From: Lyngbya sp. PCC 8106
Lineage (GTDB): Bacteria > Cyanobacteriota > Cyanobacteriia > Cyanobacteriales > Microcoleaceae
Length of the DNA stretch: 64,000 nt
Assembly (NCBI RefSeq): GCF_000169095.1
Contig: NZ_AAVU01000026.1
Coordinates: 30,126 to 94,125, forward strand
Direction: 5' to 3'
The notes under the pieces are model-generated. The model saw only the letters and a list, made by a program, of their open reading frames with translations. It was not told the origin of the DNA and made no database searches. The position numbers and the translations under genes are program-made. Positions 18,033 to 25,857 of this stretch are shown here, piece by piece (within the stretch, counting starts at the first letter, position 1; each line of letters starts with the position of its first letter).

Positions 18033-18542
18033 CTATTGGGCTTCATCTTTTTTGCGAAAATCAGAGCGTTTGATCAGATCCTGCGGACTCAGATTGGATA
18101 CAAAGTCTCGAAAAGCCCGTCTTTCAGCCTCATCAGCCTCACGATCCACCGGAATTGAAGCATCTGCAACCACTTCTTCCATCACCCAAATTGGGCTATC
18201 TGTGCGTAAAGCCAGAGCGATCGCATCACTCGGACGAGCATCAATTTCCTTTTTGATGTCTCCTTGACGCATAATTAAAACCGCATAGAAGGTATTATCT
18301 TGCAGAGAGTGAATCACAATCCGTTCTAAAGTCATTTCCCAAGAATCCATTAAATTCACGAACAAATCGTGAGTTAACGGTCTAGGGGGTTTATGGTTTT
18401 CCAATGCGCCGATTATAGATCGAGCTTGATCCTGACCAATAAAAATAGGCAAGGCACGTCGTTCTGAAGCATCCCTCAGAAGAACGATGGGACTGCGAGT
18501 AGCAGCATCTAGCGCGATTCCGGCGACTTTCATTTCAATCAT
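18033..18542 (-). CDS. Bifunctional nuclease family protein (DUF151)
   Basis: A protein of about 169 residues from the ATG at 18542, starting MIEMKVAGIALD. An in-frame ATG at 18602 would add 20 residues without conservation, so the inner start is preferred. Signatures of the DUF151/BFN domain: LPIFIGQDQARSI, TRPLTHDLF-like (here RPLTHDLFVNLM) and ARPSDAIALALR. The fold has been linked to nuclease activity and is nearly universal in cyanobacteria and plants; its cellular role is unclear. The C-terminal tail is charged. Divergent from ribE with a shared ~200-bp promoter region. Confidence 0.87.
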   Translation of the reverse strand: MIEMKVAGIALDAATRSPIVLLRDASERRALPIFIGQDQARSIIGALENHKPPRPLTHDLFVNLMDSWEMTLERIVIHSLQDNTFYAVLIMRQGDIKKEIDARPSDAIALALRTDSPIWVMEEVVADASIPVDREADEAERRAFRDFVSNLSPQDLIKRSDFRKKDEAQ

Positions 18543-18745
18543 CGACTCAGCCTCGATAGAATACTTTAGGCAAACGAGTGATAAAACCCGTAGAAAGAAC
18601 ATCCTGCATTCCAGTATGCCTTGAAATTCCCTGAAATCAACAATGGATTTTTGTTTAACCCGTTGTGCGAGTCAAACTCAGTTTTCAAGTCATACGCGAA
18701 TTCAGATTTGTTCACTTAACATTGATCCCCTACTGAAAAAATGCC

Positions 18746-19462
18746 ATGTTCACAGGATTAATTCAAGCGTTGGGAGTAATTCGGCCCCTAACAGACGAAC
18801 AGTTTCAAATTTCCTGCGTTTCCGGTCAAACTGATTTAATCTTAGAAGATTTAGCCATAGGTGACAGTGTTGCAGTTAACGGCGTCTGTTTGACAGTTGT
18901 TGAAATCGTAGAAGGGGGATTTGTCGCCACAGCCTCTCCAGAAACGCTGCGTCGGACAACATTAGGACAAGATCTCAACGGCTATTTTAACCTCGAAACC
19001 TCCCTGCGTGCTGGCAGCAAGCTAGGCGGACACTTCGTAACAGGTCACGTTGATGGGATTGGATGCTTGCAGTCTTCGGTTCAAACGGCGAGTTCCTGGG
19101 AAATGCAGTTTACCGCCCCCAGGGAAGGCTTAAACTTATGGTACCAACAAATCGCGCCTTACATTGTCCCCAAGGGTAGCATCGCCATCAACGGCATCAG
19201 TCTCACCATTGCTGAATGCGACGCGCGTGGGAACGGGTTTCAAGTTGCCGTTATTCCTCACACCTACGACGAAACCAATCTCAAGTACCTCAAACCCGGA
19301 AGTTGTGTGAATCTCGAAGCCGACATCCTGGGGAAATATGTTGCCAAATTCCTCAGAAGCAGCCCCCACCCCTCAACCTCTCCCGTTTTCGACGAAATCT
19401 CCCCAATTTCTACAATAGAAGAAATTACCCCCGATTTTCTCACCGAACATGGATTTAGTTAA
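18746..19462 (+). CDS. ribE: Riboflavin synthase (alpha subunit)
   Basis: Catalyses dismutation of two 6,7-dimethyl-8-ribityllumazine molecules to riboflavin. The protein begins with the diagnostic MFTGLIQALG and has two tandem lumazine-binding barrels; SVAVNGVCLTVVE in the first (about residues 40-52) is matched by SIAINGISLTIAE in the second. GHFVTGHVDG is conserved in the first domain's end. At 238 residues it is slightly longer than the usual 200-220 because of a C-terminal extension. No FMN riboswitch is visible upstream. Its stop is two bases from a heptamer repeat array. Confidence 0.95.
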   Translation: MFTGLIQALGVIRPLTDEQFQISCVSGQTDLILEDLAIGDSVAVNGVCLTVVEIVEGGFVATASPETLRRTTLGQDLNGYFNLETSLRAGSKLGGHFVTGHVDGIGCLQSSVQTASSWEMQFTAPREGLNLWYQQIAPYIVPKGSIAINGISLTIAECDARGNGFQVAVIPHTYDETNLKYLKPGSCVNLEADILGKYVAKFLRSSPHPSTSPVFDEISPISTIEEITPDFLTEHGFS

Positions 19463-19463
19463 A

Positions 19464-19554
19464 GGGAATAGGGAACAGGGAACAGGGAACAGGCAAGAGG
19501 CAAAAGGCAAGAGGCAAAAGGCAACAGGTAACAGGCAACAGGTAACAGGCAAGA
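19464..19554. repeat. Heptanucleotide tandem array, 13 units (STRR type)
   Basis: Thirteen consecutive 7-base units of consensus GG(G/C/T)AA(C/G/A/T)A run from 19464 to 19554: one GGGAATA, three GGGAACA, then GGCAAGA, GGCAAAA, GGCAACA and GGTAACA variants. This is the short tandemly repeated repetitive (STRR) class of filamentous cyanobacteria. The strand is almost purely purine apart from the variable C/T positions. Confidence 0.9.
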
Positions 19555-19570
19555 TCTCCCCACCTCGCAA

Positions 19571-19677
19571 CTCCCCACCTCCCGACCTCCCCATCTCCCT
19601 ACCTCCCCACCTCCCCATCTCCCTACCTCCCCATCTCCCCACCTCCCCACCTCCCCATCTCCCACCTCCCTACCTCC
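19571..19677. repeat. Octanucleotide tandem array, about 13 units
   Basis: Units of consensus CTCCC(C/T/G)A(C/T) follow each other from 19571, with one 7-base unit at 19659-19665 and a partial unit at the end. The strand is strongly pyrimidine-rich. It follows the purine-rich heptamer array after 16 bases and ends eight bases before the start codon of the NFACT gene, so it may form that gene's leader. Confidence 0.88.
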
Positions 19678-19684
19678 TTCGATC

Positions 19685-21415
19685 ATGCAACCTGTTGACT
19701 ACACCACTCTGATCGCCGCTTGTACTGAACTTCGTCAAGAATGGCTTCCCGCCCGTCTCGAACAAGTCTATCAGCGCGATCGCTTTACCATTTCCCTGCT
19801 GTTACGCACCCTCAAACGCAAAGGATGGCTAGACATTGCTTGGCATCCCCAAGCCGCCCGAATGTGTATCGGTGATCCCCCCCCTCGCATACCCGATACT
19901 TTTACCTTTAGCGATCAACTGCGACATCAGTTAAGTGGTCTGGCCCTAGTGGCGATCGCTGAGGTTTCACCGTGGGAAAGGGTGCTAGACTTACAATTTG
20001 CCAAACGGCCTGGCGAAAGCCCCCTCTGGCATCTCTATGTCGAAGTAATGAGCAAATACAGTAATGTAGTCTTAACCGGAAAAGATCATCTGATTGTCAC
20101 TGCCGCCCATCAAGTCAGTAGCCAACAGTCGAGTGTTCGTCCGATCCAAACCAGTCAACCCTACGAACTCCCGCCCAGTCTCACCGATCCCATTCCTCGG
20201 TTAAATGAACCCCAAGAACAATGGCAACGACGAGTCAGTTTAATTCCGGGTTCCCTCAAGCGCCAACTCCTCAAAACCTATCGGGGGTTAAGTTCGGCTT
20301 TAGTGATCGCAATGGTTCAAGCCGCAGGGTTAGATCCACAATGCCTGACTGAAAACCTGACAGAAGCCGAATGGACTCGTTTATTTGAATGTTGGTGTCA
20401 ATGGTTAGAAGCGCTAGAAACATCAAACTTTCAGCCTCATTTTACCGAAACCGGATATTCTGTCATCGCTTGGAACAACACCCCGCCGAAATCTGCTGTT
20501 GAAACCGTACAAGAACTCTTAAACCGTTACTATACAGCCGAATTAAACCAACAAGAATTTAAGCAACTCCGCCATCAAGTTAGCCAAAAACTCAACAATC
20601 TTCTCAGCAAATTGCGTCAAAAAGCCGATGGGTTTATTCAACGTCTAAAACAGTCCGACGACGCCGATACCTATCGCGCCCAAGCTGACTTATTAATGGC
20701 TTCTCTACACGAATGGAAGCCCGGAATGAAAAGTATGACCCTCTCTGACTTTGAAACCGGAGAACCGATTAAAATTCCCCTCAATCCTGAAAAAAATGCC
20801 GTTCAAAATGCCCAAGCTTATTATAAACGTCATCAGAAGTTAAAACGCGCCCGAATAGCCGTAGAACCGCTTTTAGCCGAAGTTCAAGCCGAAATTGATT
20901 ATCTCGAACAAGTCGAAGCAGCGATCGCCCAAATTGAAACCTATCAAACACCAGAAGATTTACAAACCCTAGCTGAAATTCGGGATGAACTCACCCAAGA
21001 AGGCTATTTTAATACTCCCGGTTATCAAAATCGTTCGACGACAGAAACCGAATTTTATCGGTATAAAACTCCTAGTGGTTTTGAATTATTAGTCGGACGA
21101 AATAACCGCCAAAATGATCTTCTCACCTCAAAAGTCGCCGGAGATTATGACTTGTGGTTTCATTCTCAAGAAATCCCCGGAAGCCATGTGTTATTAAGAC
21201 TCAACGCCGGAGAAGTTCCCGAGGAAACAGATTTGCAGTTTGTAGCGAATTTAACCGCATATTATAGTCGCGCTCGTCAGAGTGAACAAGTTCCGGTGAT
21301 TTATACCAAACCCAAACACGTCTACAAACCCAAAGGCGCCAAACCTGGAATGGTAATTTATAAGCATGAAACCGTGATCTGGGGGAATCCTCAACAAGCG
21401 GTTATAAACCCTTAG
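19685..21415 (+). CDS. rqcH: Rqc2/RqcH-family NFACT protein (ribosome quality control)
   Basis: A 576-residue NFACT protein (older name: fibronectin-binding protein A homologue). The N-terminal NFACT-N region starts MQPVDYTTLIAACTEL; the middle (about 290-420) is a long helical/coiled-coil segment; the C-terminal NFACT-R domain contains the conserved DLWFHSQEIPGSHVLLR and the KPKGAKPGMV stretch. Bacterial RqcH binds obstructed 50S subunits and adds C-terminal alanine tails to stalled nascent chains. The start codon lies eight bases after the octamer repeat, leaving no classical Shine-Dalgarno sequence, which is unusual. Confidence 0.9.
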   Translation: MQPVDYTTLIAACTELRQEWLPARLEQVYQRDRFTISLLLRTLKRKGWLDIAWHPQAARMCIGDPPPRIPDTFTFSDQLRHQLSGLALVAIAEVSPWERVLDLQFAKRPGESPLWHLYVEVMSKYSNVVLTGKDHLIVTAAHQVSSQQSSVRPIQTSQPYELPPSLTDPIPRLNEPQEQWQRRVSLIPGSLKRQLLKTYRGLSSALVIAMVQAAGLDPQCLTENLTEAEWTRLFECWCQWLEALETSNFQPHFTETGYSVIAWNNTPPKSAVETVQELLNRYYTAELNQQEFKQLRHQVSQKLNNLLSKLRQKADGFIQRLKQSDDADTYRAQADLLMASLHEWKPGMKSMTLSDFETGEPIKIPLNPEKNAVQNAQAYYKRHQKLKRARIAVEPLLAEVQAEIDYLEQVEAAIAQIETYQTPEDLQTLAEIRDELTQEGYFNTPGYQNRSTTETEFYRYKTPSGFELLVGRNNRQNDLLTSKVAGDYDLWFHSQEIPGSHVLLRLNAGEVPEETDLQFVANLTAYYSRARQSEQVPVIYTKPKHVYKPKGAKPGMVIYKHETVIWGNPQQAVINP

Positions 21416-21530
21416 ATTAGTGATCCAACGATACTCACATTTTAGACGACAGGTGTTGACACCGCGACATTACCCTTCCGACTTCACCGAGATCAGTGAA
21501 AACACTATCGGAAAAATTGGTGTTCTTTGT

Positions 21531-21536
21531 TACAAT
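21531..21536 (+). promoter_or_regulatory. Probable -10 box for the small RNA at 21543
   Basis: TACAAT, close to the consensus TATAAT, lies seven bases before the predicted 5' end of the structured RNA. No convincing -35 element is seen 17 bases upstream. Confidence 0.4.
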
Positions 21537-21542
21537 AGAGAA

Positions 21543-21671
21543 TTAGGGAGATTTGAGAACTCCAACCCGCAGGTTACAAGGGAACGTACCTCCTGGGTTA
21601 GTCTCAAATCGAAACAACAACGGTGCTTTTCATTGTAACGAAAGACCAGCTTCGGCTGGTTTTTTTATTTT
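21543..21671 (+). ncRNA. Predicted structured small RNA with intrinsic terminator
   Basis: About 129 nt between rqcH and the TnpB element. A perfect 9-bp closing stem (GATTTGAGA 21550-21558 with TCTCAAATC 21602-21610) encloses AACCC/GGGTT (21564-21568 / 21595-21599) and an apical GGT(T)AC/GTACC hairpin with loop AAGGGAAC. After an A-rich linker comes a strong terminator: ACCAGC-TTCG-GCTGGT (21645-21660) plus a T run. GTTACAA in the apical stem (21573-21579) is also complementary to TTGTAAC (21633-21639), which would allow an alternative fold. The short frames here have no coding features. It does not match SRP RNA, tmRNA, RNase P or 6S RNA as I know them. Confidence 0.55.
21645..21671 (+). 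terminator. Rho-independent terminator with UUCG tetraloop
   Basis: A 6-bp GC-rich stem (ACCAGC/GCTGGT) closed by TTCG is followed by TTTTTTATTTT. It defines the 3' end of the predicted small RNA. Confidence 0.75.
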
Positions 21672-21933
21672 AATCTGTAGAAATCAATCTGAGTTCAGTC
21701 TTCCGACAGAAACCCAAGAGATAATTTGTCACTGGAGAGAGATCACCTCTTTGAGATAGACTTCTTTTGAGTCTAGAATTCCCGTAACTTCAGTTCGGGG
21801 AGTATGTCAAAATATTGCATAGAATCTAAGCTAAACCTTTATCTTAACCTGCCAGAAGACCCTCACATTTAGTGACGGGATGAATGGCAGTCCAGGGATG
21901 TGATATCATAGCAGAAGTAGTTTGGTAAGAAAT

Positions 21934-23163
21934 GTGCTAAAGGCGTATAAATACCGAATATATCCCACCAACAAGCAGAAAGACCAGTTGATTCGGTCAA
22001 TGGGTTCTGCTCGTTGGTTCTATAACTACGCCCTTAACTTAACTTCCCAAACCTATAAAGAAACAGGTAAAGGTTTGAGTCGCAATGACATCATCAAGCT
22101 TTTACCCGGCTTAAAAAAAGAGCATGAGTGGTTAAGCGAACCGCCCTCTCAGTGTTTGCAACAAGTCGCTCTAGATTTGTCGAGTGCATTTTTAAATTTC
22201 TTTGAGAAACGGGCTAAATATCCCAACTTTAAAAAGAAACACAACCAGCAGTCGATTAGGTTTCCTCAAAGCGTCAAATTGCCGGGTGACTATTTAAAAT
22301 TACCGAAATTAGGAAAAGTTTACTGTAAAGTCTCTCGATTACCAGAAGGGACAATTAAATCAGTAACAGTTTCACTAACTCCATCGGGTCAATTTTACGC
22401 CTCGTGTCTGTACGAAAATGGCAAAGAAAAACCCTCGGTCAAAGCTAGCGGAAAAGCAGTCGGGATTGATTGTGGGTTATCGCATTTTTTCATTACTTCT
22501 GATGGAAGTAAGCATGGTAATCCTAAGTATTATCGGAAATATGAGACTAAGTTAGCCAAGAAACAAAAGCAACTGAGCCGTAAGGTTAAAGGTTCTAAGA
22601 ACCGAAACAAAGCTCGAATTAAAGTAGCCAAGGTTCACGCTAAAATCACTCGTTGTCGAGAAGATTTTTTACACAAGCTAAGTCGTAAATTAGTTGACGA
22701 AAACCAAGTCATAGTTGTGGAAAATCTAGCGGTCAAAAACATGGTCAAAAACCATAAGCTCGCCAAATCAATTAGCGACGCAGGTTGGGGACAATTTTGC
22801 ACCATGCTCAAATACAAAGCGGAGTGGGAAGGAAAAGCCTACATTGAAGTAGACAGATTCTTTCCTAGTTCAAAAACTTGTCATGTTTGCCTGAATCAAG
22901 TAGGTAGTTTGACTCTCGATGTCAGAGAATGGACTTGCGAAAAATGCCAGACAAAACATGACAGAGACATAAATGCCGCGATAAATATCAGAGAAGAAGG
23001 TTTACGACTTTTGAGCCAGTGCGGTCTTGACGGTCTCCGTCGAAGAGCAACTGGCGTGGCGGGCGGGCCGGAGCGCAATCGCTTCTGGAGTTCGAGTCAG
23101 ACCAAGCAAAGGCACTGCTTTTGCAAGGCGTTAAACTGTGAAGGAAGAATCCCTCGCTTTTAG
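21934..23163 (+). CDS. tnpB: TnpB RNA-guided endonuclease (IS605 OrfB family)
   Basis: Protein of 409 residues from GTG 21934 (starting LKAYKYRIYPT after Met); an upstream TTG at 21922 would add four residues. RuvC-like residues are intact: D in VGIDCGLSHF, E in VIVVENLAV and D in HDRDINAA; the zinc finger is CHVC...CEKC between the last two. Length is normal. TnpB uses an omega RNA from the element's 3' end to cut DNA and maintain the transposon; it is the ancestor of Cas12. The last ~70 codons overlap the structured RNA segment, as expected. No tnpA is nearby, so movement would need a transposase in trans. Confidence 0.92.
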   Translation: MLKAYKYRIYPTNKQKDQLIRSMGSARWFYNYALNLTSQTYKETGKGLSRNDIIKLLPGLKKEHEWLSEPPSQCLQQVALDLSSAFLNFFEKRAKYPNFKKKHNQQSIRFPQSVKLPGDYLKLPKLGKVYCKVSRLPEGTIKSVTVSLTPSGQFYASCLYENGKEKPSVKASGKAVGIDCGLSHFFITSDGSKHGNPKYYRKYETKLAKKQKQLSRKVKGSKNRNKARIKVAKVHAKITRCREDFLHKLSRKLVDENQVIVVENLAVKNMVKNHKLAKSISDAGWGQFCTMLKYKAEWEGKAYIEVDRFFPSSKTCHVCLNQVGSLTLDVREWTCEKCQTKHDRDINAAINIREEGLRLLSQCGLDGLRRRATGVAGGPERNRFWSSSQTKQRHCFCKALNCEGRIPRF

Positions 23164-23179
23164 CGACGGGAGTTGTCAA
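23000..23179 (+). ncRNA. Probable omega RNA (reRNA) scaffold at the tnpB 3' end
   Basis: The 3' part of tnpB and the right end contain nested complementarity: GCCAGT (23015-23020) with ACTGGC (23050-23055) enclosing GACGG/CCGTC, followed by further hairpins and the end hairpin at 23151-23170. In TnpB systems the guide RNA is transcribed from this position and its guide lies just past the TCAA end. The start of the RNA cannot be determined from sequence. Confidence 0.4.
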
Positions 23180-23190
23180 AAACATCAGAT

Positions 23191-23409
23191 ATGAATCCTA
23201 AAAAGCTACTGGGTATTTTGTTCTTACTGTTAGTCGCCATCTTTATCACTTCGGGCGATACCTATGAGTTTCTCCCCGAACCCGCTAGAGAAGCCAGCGT
23301 CAAAAGTCGAAAGTTCATCGTGGGTTTATGGCCAGATTGGTTAAGACGCAGAGATTTTGATGCCCAACGAGAGAAAGAAATTGAACAGTTAGAGAAAAAA
23401 GGTAAATAG
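23191..23409 (+). CDS. Small single-pass membrane protein, hypothetical
   Basis: A 72-residue protein from ATG 23191 (MNPKKLLG); an upstream non-ATG start at 23173 would lie in the transposon end and is rejected. Residues 5-22 form a hydrophobic segment (LLGILFLLLVAIFITS), followed by a charged tail with many Arg/Glu. It looks like a tail-exposed inner-membrane or signal-anchored protein. The transposon end is only 11 bp upstream of its ATG, so its original promoter has been displaced. Function unknown. Confidence 0.6.
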   Translation: MNPKKLLGILFLLLVAIFITSGDTYEFLPEPAREASVKSRKFIVGLWPDWLRRRDFDAQREKEIEQLEKKGK

Positions 23410-23454
23410 GAGAGAGGAGACAGGTAAGATCTCATCGCCAGCATTGATACGGAG

Positions 23455-23480
23455 TAGGGGTAGTTGATAAATTACCCCTA
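23455..23480. terminator. Bidirectional hairpin between convergent genes
   Basis: TAGGGGTA (23455-23462) pairs with TACCCCTA (23473-23480) around a 10-base loop, between the small membrane protein gene and the 3' end of ilvC. There is no long T tract. Confidence 0.45.
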
Positions 23481-23496
23481 GAACACTTCTACAGAA

Positions 23497-24492
23497 TTAT
23501 TTTTTCTTCAGCCAACTAAACATCGCCCGCAAATCTTTTCCGACTTCCTCAATAGGATGTTCCGCTTCTTGGCGACGCATCGCAGTAAAACCCGGTTTAC
23601 CCGATTGATTTTCCAAGACAAACTCTCGCGCAAATTGACCTGATTGAATCTCTTTAAGAATTTTACGCATTTCTGAGCGAGTTTCATCAGTAATAATCCG
23701 AGGGCCGCGTGTATAATCGCCGTATTCAGCCGTATTAGAAATACTATCGCGCATATTAGCTAAACCGCCCTCAACCACCAAGTCAACAATCAGTTTAACT
23801 TCGTGTAAGCATTCAAAATATGCTAGTTCCGGTTGATAGCCTGCCTCTACCAAGGTTTCAAACCCGGATTTGATTAATTCACTCAAACCCCCACACAACA
23901 CCACCTGTTCCCCAAATAAATCGGTTTCGGTTTCTTCACGGAACGTGGTTTGTAAAATTCCTCCTCTAGTTCCTCCAATCCCTTTTGCATAGGCCATAGC
24001 GCGATCGCGGGCCTGACCCGAAGCATCTTGATACACTGCAAACAAACACGGTACCCCTTGTCCTTCTTGATAAGTTCGACGAACGAGATGACCGGGGCCT
24101 TTGGGCGCAACCATAATCACATCTACCTCGGGCGGAGGTACCACTTGACCAAAGTGAATGTTAAAACCATGAGCAAAGGCTAAAATCTTACCTTCTTTTA
24201 AATGCGGTTCAATTTCGGTTTTGTAAACGGTTTTCTGCACTTCATCCGGTAACAGAATCATAATTAAGTCTGCTATCTCTGCGGCTTTGTCTACAGGATG
24301 AACCGTTAACCCCTCATCTTTGGCTTTGGGTGCGGACTTACTACCCGGATATAGCCCGACGACTACGTTTATGCCACTGTCTTTGAGGTTGAGGGCGTGA
24401 GCATGACCTTGAGAACCATAACCAATAATTGCAACCGTTTTATCTGCCAATAAATCTAGATTGGCATCTGCATCATAATACATCCGAGCCAT
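23497..24492 (-). CDS. ilvC: Ketol-acid reductoisomerase (NADP+), class I
   Basis: Second step of branched-chain amino-acid synthesis: Mg-dependent alkyl migration and NADPH reduction of acetolactate or acetohydroxybutyrate. The Rossmann motif GYGSQGHAHAL is at residues 24-34; VAPKGPGHLVRR and the metal-binding segment EETETDLFGEQ are intact, and the C-terminal domain ends with the usual short class I form. The total of 331 residues is the standard cyanobacterial length. Divergent from ridA, whose product protects against reactive imines made in this pathway. Confidence 0.97.
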   Translation of the reverse strand: MARMYYDADANLDLLADKTVAIIGYGSQGHAHALNLKDSGINVVVGLYPGSKSAPKAKDEGLTVHPVDKAAEIADLIMILLPDEVQKTVYKTEIEPHLKEGKILAFAHGFNIHFGQVVPPPEVDVIMVAPKGPGHLVRRTYQEGQGVPCLFAVYQDASGQARDRAMAYAKGIGGTRGGILQTTFREETETDLFGEQVVLCGGLSELIKSGFETLVEAGYQPELAYFECLHEVKLIVDLVVEGGLANMRDSISNTAEYGDYTRGPRIITDETRSEMRKILKEIQSGQFAREFVLENQSGKPGFTAMRRQEAEHPIEEVGKDLRAMFSWLKKK

Positions 24493-24685
24493 AGTGAGTC
24501 TCTCCTTGCAATACTTCTGAGGGGTGCGTGCAAAACCCTTATCCTATCACGAGTCAGTTCCCCTTCTGAATATAAAATTTACAAGTTAAAAATTTATAGC
24601 TTAAACAATTGAGGGCAGTGCATAGGGTAGAATCAACAGACGAGCAGAATCAGAATTTTCAGATTTTTTGTCGCAATTATTAACA

Positions 24686-25075
24686 ATGTTTGAGTATATC
24701 ACCCTACCCGATAATATTTTACCACCTGTTGCACCCTATTCTCATGCAGTCAGGGCAGGGGATTTTCTGTTTGTTACCGGACAACTTCCTGAAGATCCCA
24801 ATACAGGAGAAATTCTCAAAGGAAGTATTGAACAACAAACCCAACAAGTGATGGAAAATTTGAGGTTAGTTCTCGAACACGCCGGAACGAATTTTGATCG
24901 GGTTGTCATGTCACGAATTTTTTTAACAGATTTTCGTGACTATCAAAGTGTGAATCAGATTTATGCGTCTTATTTTAATTCAAAACGTTTACCCAGTCGC
25001 ACGACTGTCGGGGTTCTCGGGCTTGCCGATTTGGGTGATATTGAGATTGATTTGATTGTTTATTGTGGTGATTAA
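24686..25075 (+). CDS. ridA: RidA family reactive-intermediate deaminase
   Basis: About 129 residues from ATG 24686; a TTG at 24668 would add six residues. RidA hydrolyses 2-aminoacrylate and related enamines released by PLP enzymes such as threonine dehydratase. Conserved features: PPVAPYSHAVRAG, FLFVTGQLPEDP, and the Arg of LPSRTTVGVLGL that binds the substrate carboxylate. Trimeric in the family. The divergent pairing with ilvC fits the known genetic link between RidA and branched-chain amino-acid synthesis. Confidence 0.92.
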   Translation: MFEYITLPDNILPPVAPYSHAVRAGDFLFVTGQLPEDPNTGEILKGSIEQQTQQVMENLRLVLEHAGTNFDRVVMSRIFLTDFRDYQSVNQIYASYFNSKRLPSRTTVGVLGLADLGDIEIDLIVYCGD

Positions 25076-25430
25076 TTCTTTTTTCACTTTAGAGGTCTAC
25101 TCTCTCAGGTAAGAGAAGTAAAGACCAAAAGCGTCAAAGAGATCAGCTACATACGATACAAATTGAGGATAAAATCGAGACAAAATAGTTAAGTTGTATA
25201 AACTTCTGTAAAGTTAAGTCTAATTATCTTTCCAGAAAAAAAATAAACAGATCCTCGAATAGTAAGAGGAGATTGAATTTACAGGATTTGAGTGCGTTTA
25301 TCCAAAAGTTTACAGTTTGAAAACTCCTGTTAAGTCTTATTTCAGCTTCACTAATTTAATGGATAACCAGGGTAATTTATGATTCATACTAGAAGAAAGA
25401 CACGCAATTAATTAATGCAGTGTTTCACTG
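25076..25430. other. AT-rich intergenic region
   Basis: A 355-bp gap between ridA and the following small gene. A weak inverted repeat, GGTCT (25094-25098) with AGACC (25122-25126), may end the ridA transcript. I see no coding frame, RNA gene or repeat in the rest. Confidence 0.4.
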
Positions 25431-25460
25431 TTGAATCTAACTTTGATAAACTTTAGTGAT

Positions 25461-25745
25461 ATGAGACGACCTTCACAATTAACCCGGTTAATTTGGGATT
25501 TCTATCGTGAAAATCACGAAGAACTGCAACGACTTCAGCCCTTAGCAAAATGCAAAGTCTACCGTCGCTGGGGTGTGTTGCATATTCAATGTGTTAGCCA
25601 AGATATGGCTGATTTGATGGCGGCTTCCCAAAAGCTGTTAAGAGAACCTATTTCTCAAATGCGCCTTGCTCAAAAAATCAAAATTTCCGTTAAAAATATG
25701 ACGGTAGCTGTATTTGATGTCAAACCAGACACGATCATTGCTTAA
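25461..25745 (+). CDS. Conserved-looking hypothetical protein
   Basis: About 94 residues from ATG 25461 (MRRPSQLTRLIWDFYRENHEEL). Another in-frame start at 25431 would add ten residues. The sequence is well structured, Arg/Gln-rich, with alternating hydrophobic strands near the C-terminus (KISVKNMTVAVFDV). No signal peptide, membrane segment or known motif. Followed by a hairpin terminator. It lies just upstream of the tandem sRNA array. I do not recognise the family. Confidence 0.6.
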   Translation: MRRPSQLTRLIWDFYRENHEELQRLQPLAKCKVYRRWGVLHIQCVSQDMADLMAASQKLLREPISQMRLAQKIKISVKNMTVAVFDVKPDTIIA

Positions 25746-25771
25746 GAAACTTGATCTATCTATGTTCAATT

Positions 25772-25800
25772 CCTGCAATCTTCAACGGTTGCAGGCTTTA
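25772..25800 (+). terminator. Hairpin after the hypothetical gene
   Basis: CCTGCAA (25772-25778) pairs with TTGCAGG (25789-25795) around a 10-base loop, followed by a short T-rich stretch. It ends the transcript of the upstream small gene before the sRNA array begins. Confidence 0.5.
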
Positions 25801-25857
25801 ATTAAACCATTAGCACAAGACAAAAGACGATTACTTTTTTAAATTCTAACGAAACTC

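Larger units (their letters stand above)
21777..23179 (+). mobile_element. IS200/IS605-type element carrying only tnpB (boundaries approximate)
   Basis: The element contains a complete tnpB but no Y1 transposase (tnpA). The right end is clear: a hairpin CCC-TCGC-TTTT-AGCGA-C-GGG (23151-23170) followed by AGTTGTCAA ending at 23179, where TCAA matches the right-end cleavage tetranucleotide known from IS608. To the left, a hairpin followed by GGGGAGTATGTCAA (21781-21810) and another at 21860-21879 closely resemble that right end, so the left boundary is ambiguous and older element ends may be nested here. It lies between the small RNA and a small membrane protein gene. Confidence 0.55.

Noticed and set aside
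18603..18745. FMN riboswitch upstream of ribE
   Set aside because: The gap is only 143 bases, part of a divergent promoter region, and shows no RFN-type conserved stems.
19373..19712. Several overlapping open frames on both strands with Arg/Gly/Trp- or Pro-rich sequence
   Set aside because: They are by-products of the heptamer and octamer arrays, which lack stops in some frames; the composition is low-complexity and no ribosome site or family supports them.
21543..21671. SRP RNA, 6S RNA or tmRNA as identity of the small RNA
   Set aside because: The SRP helix 8 sequence, the long 6S rod with central bulge (~185 nt) and the tmRNA tRNA-like ends are all absent.
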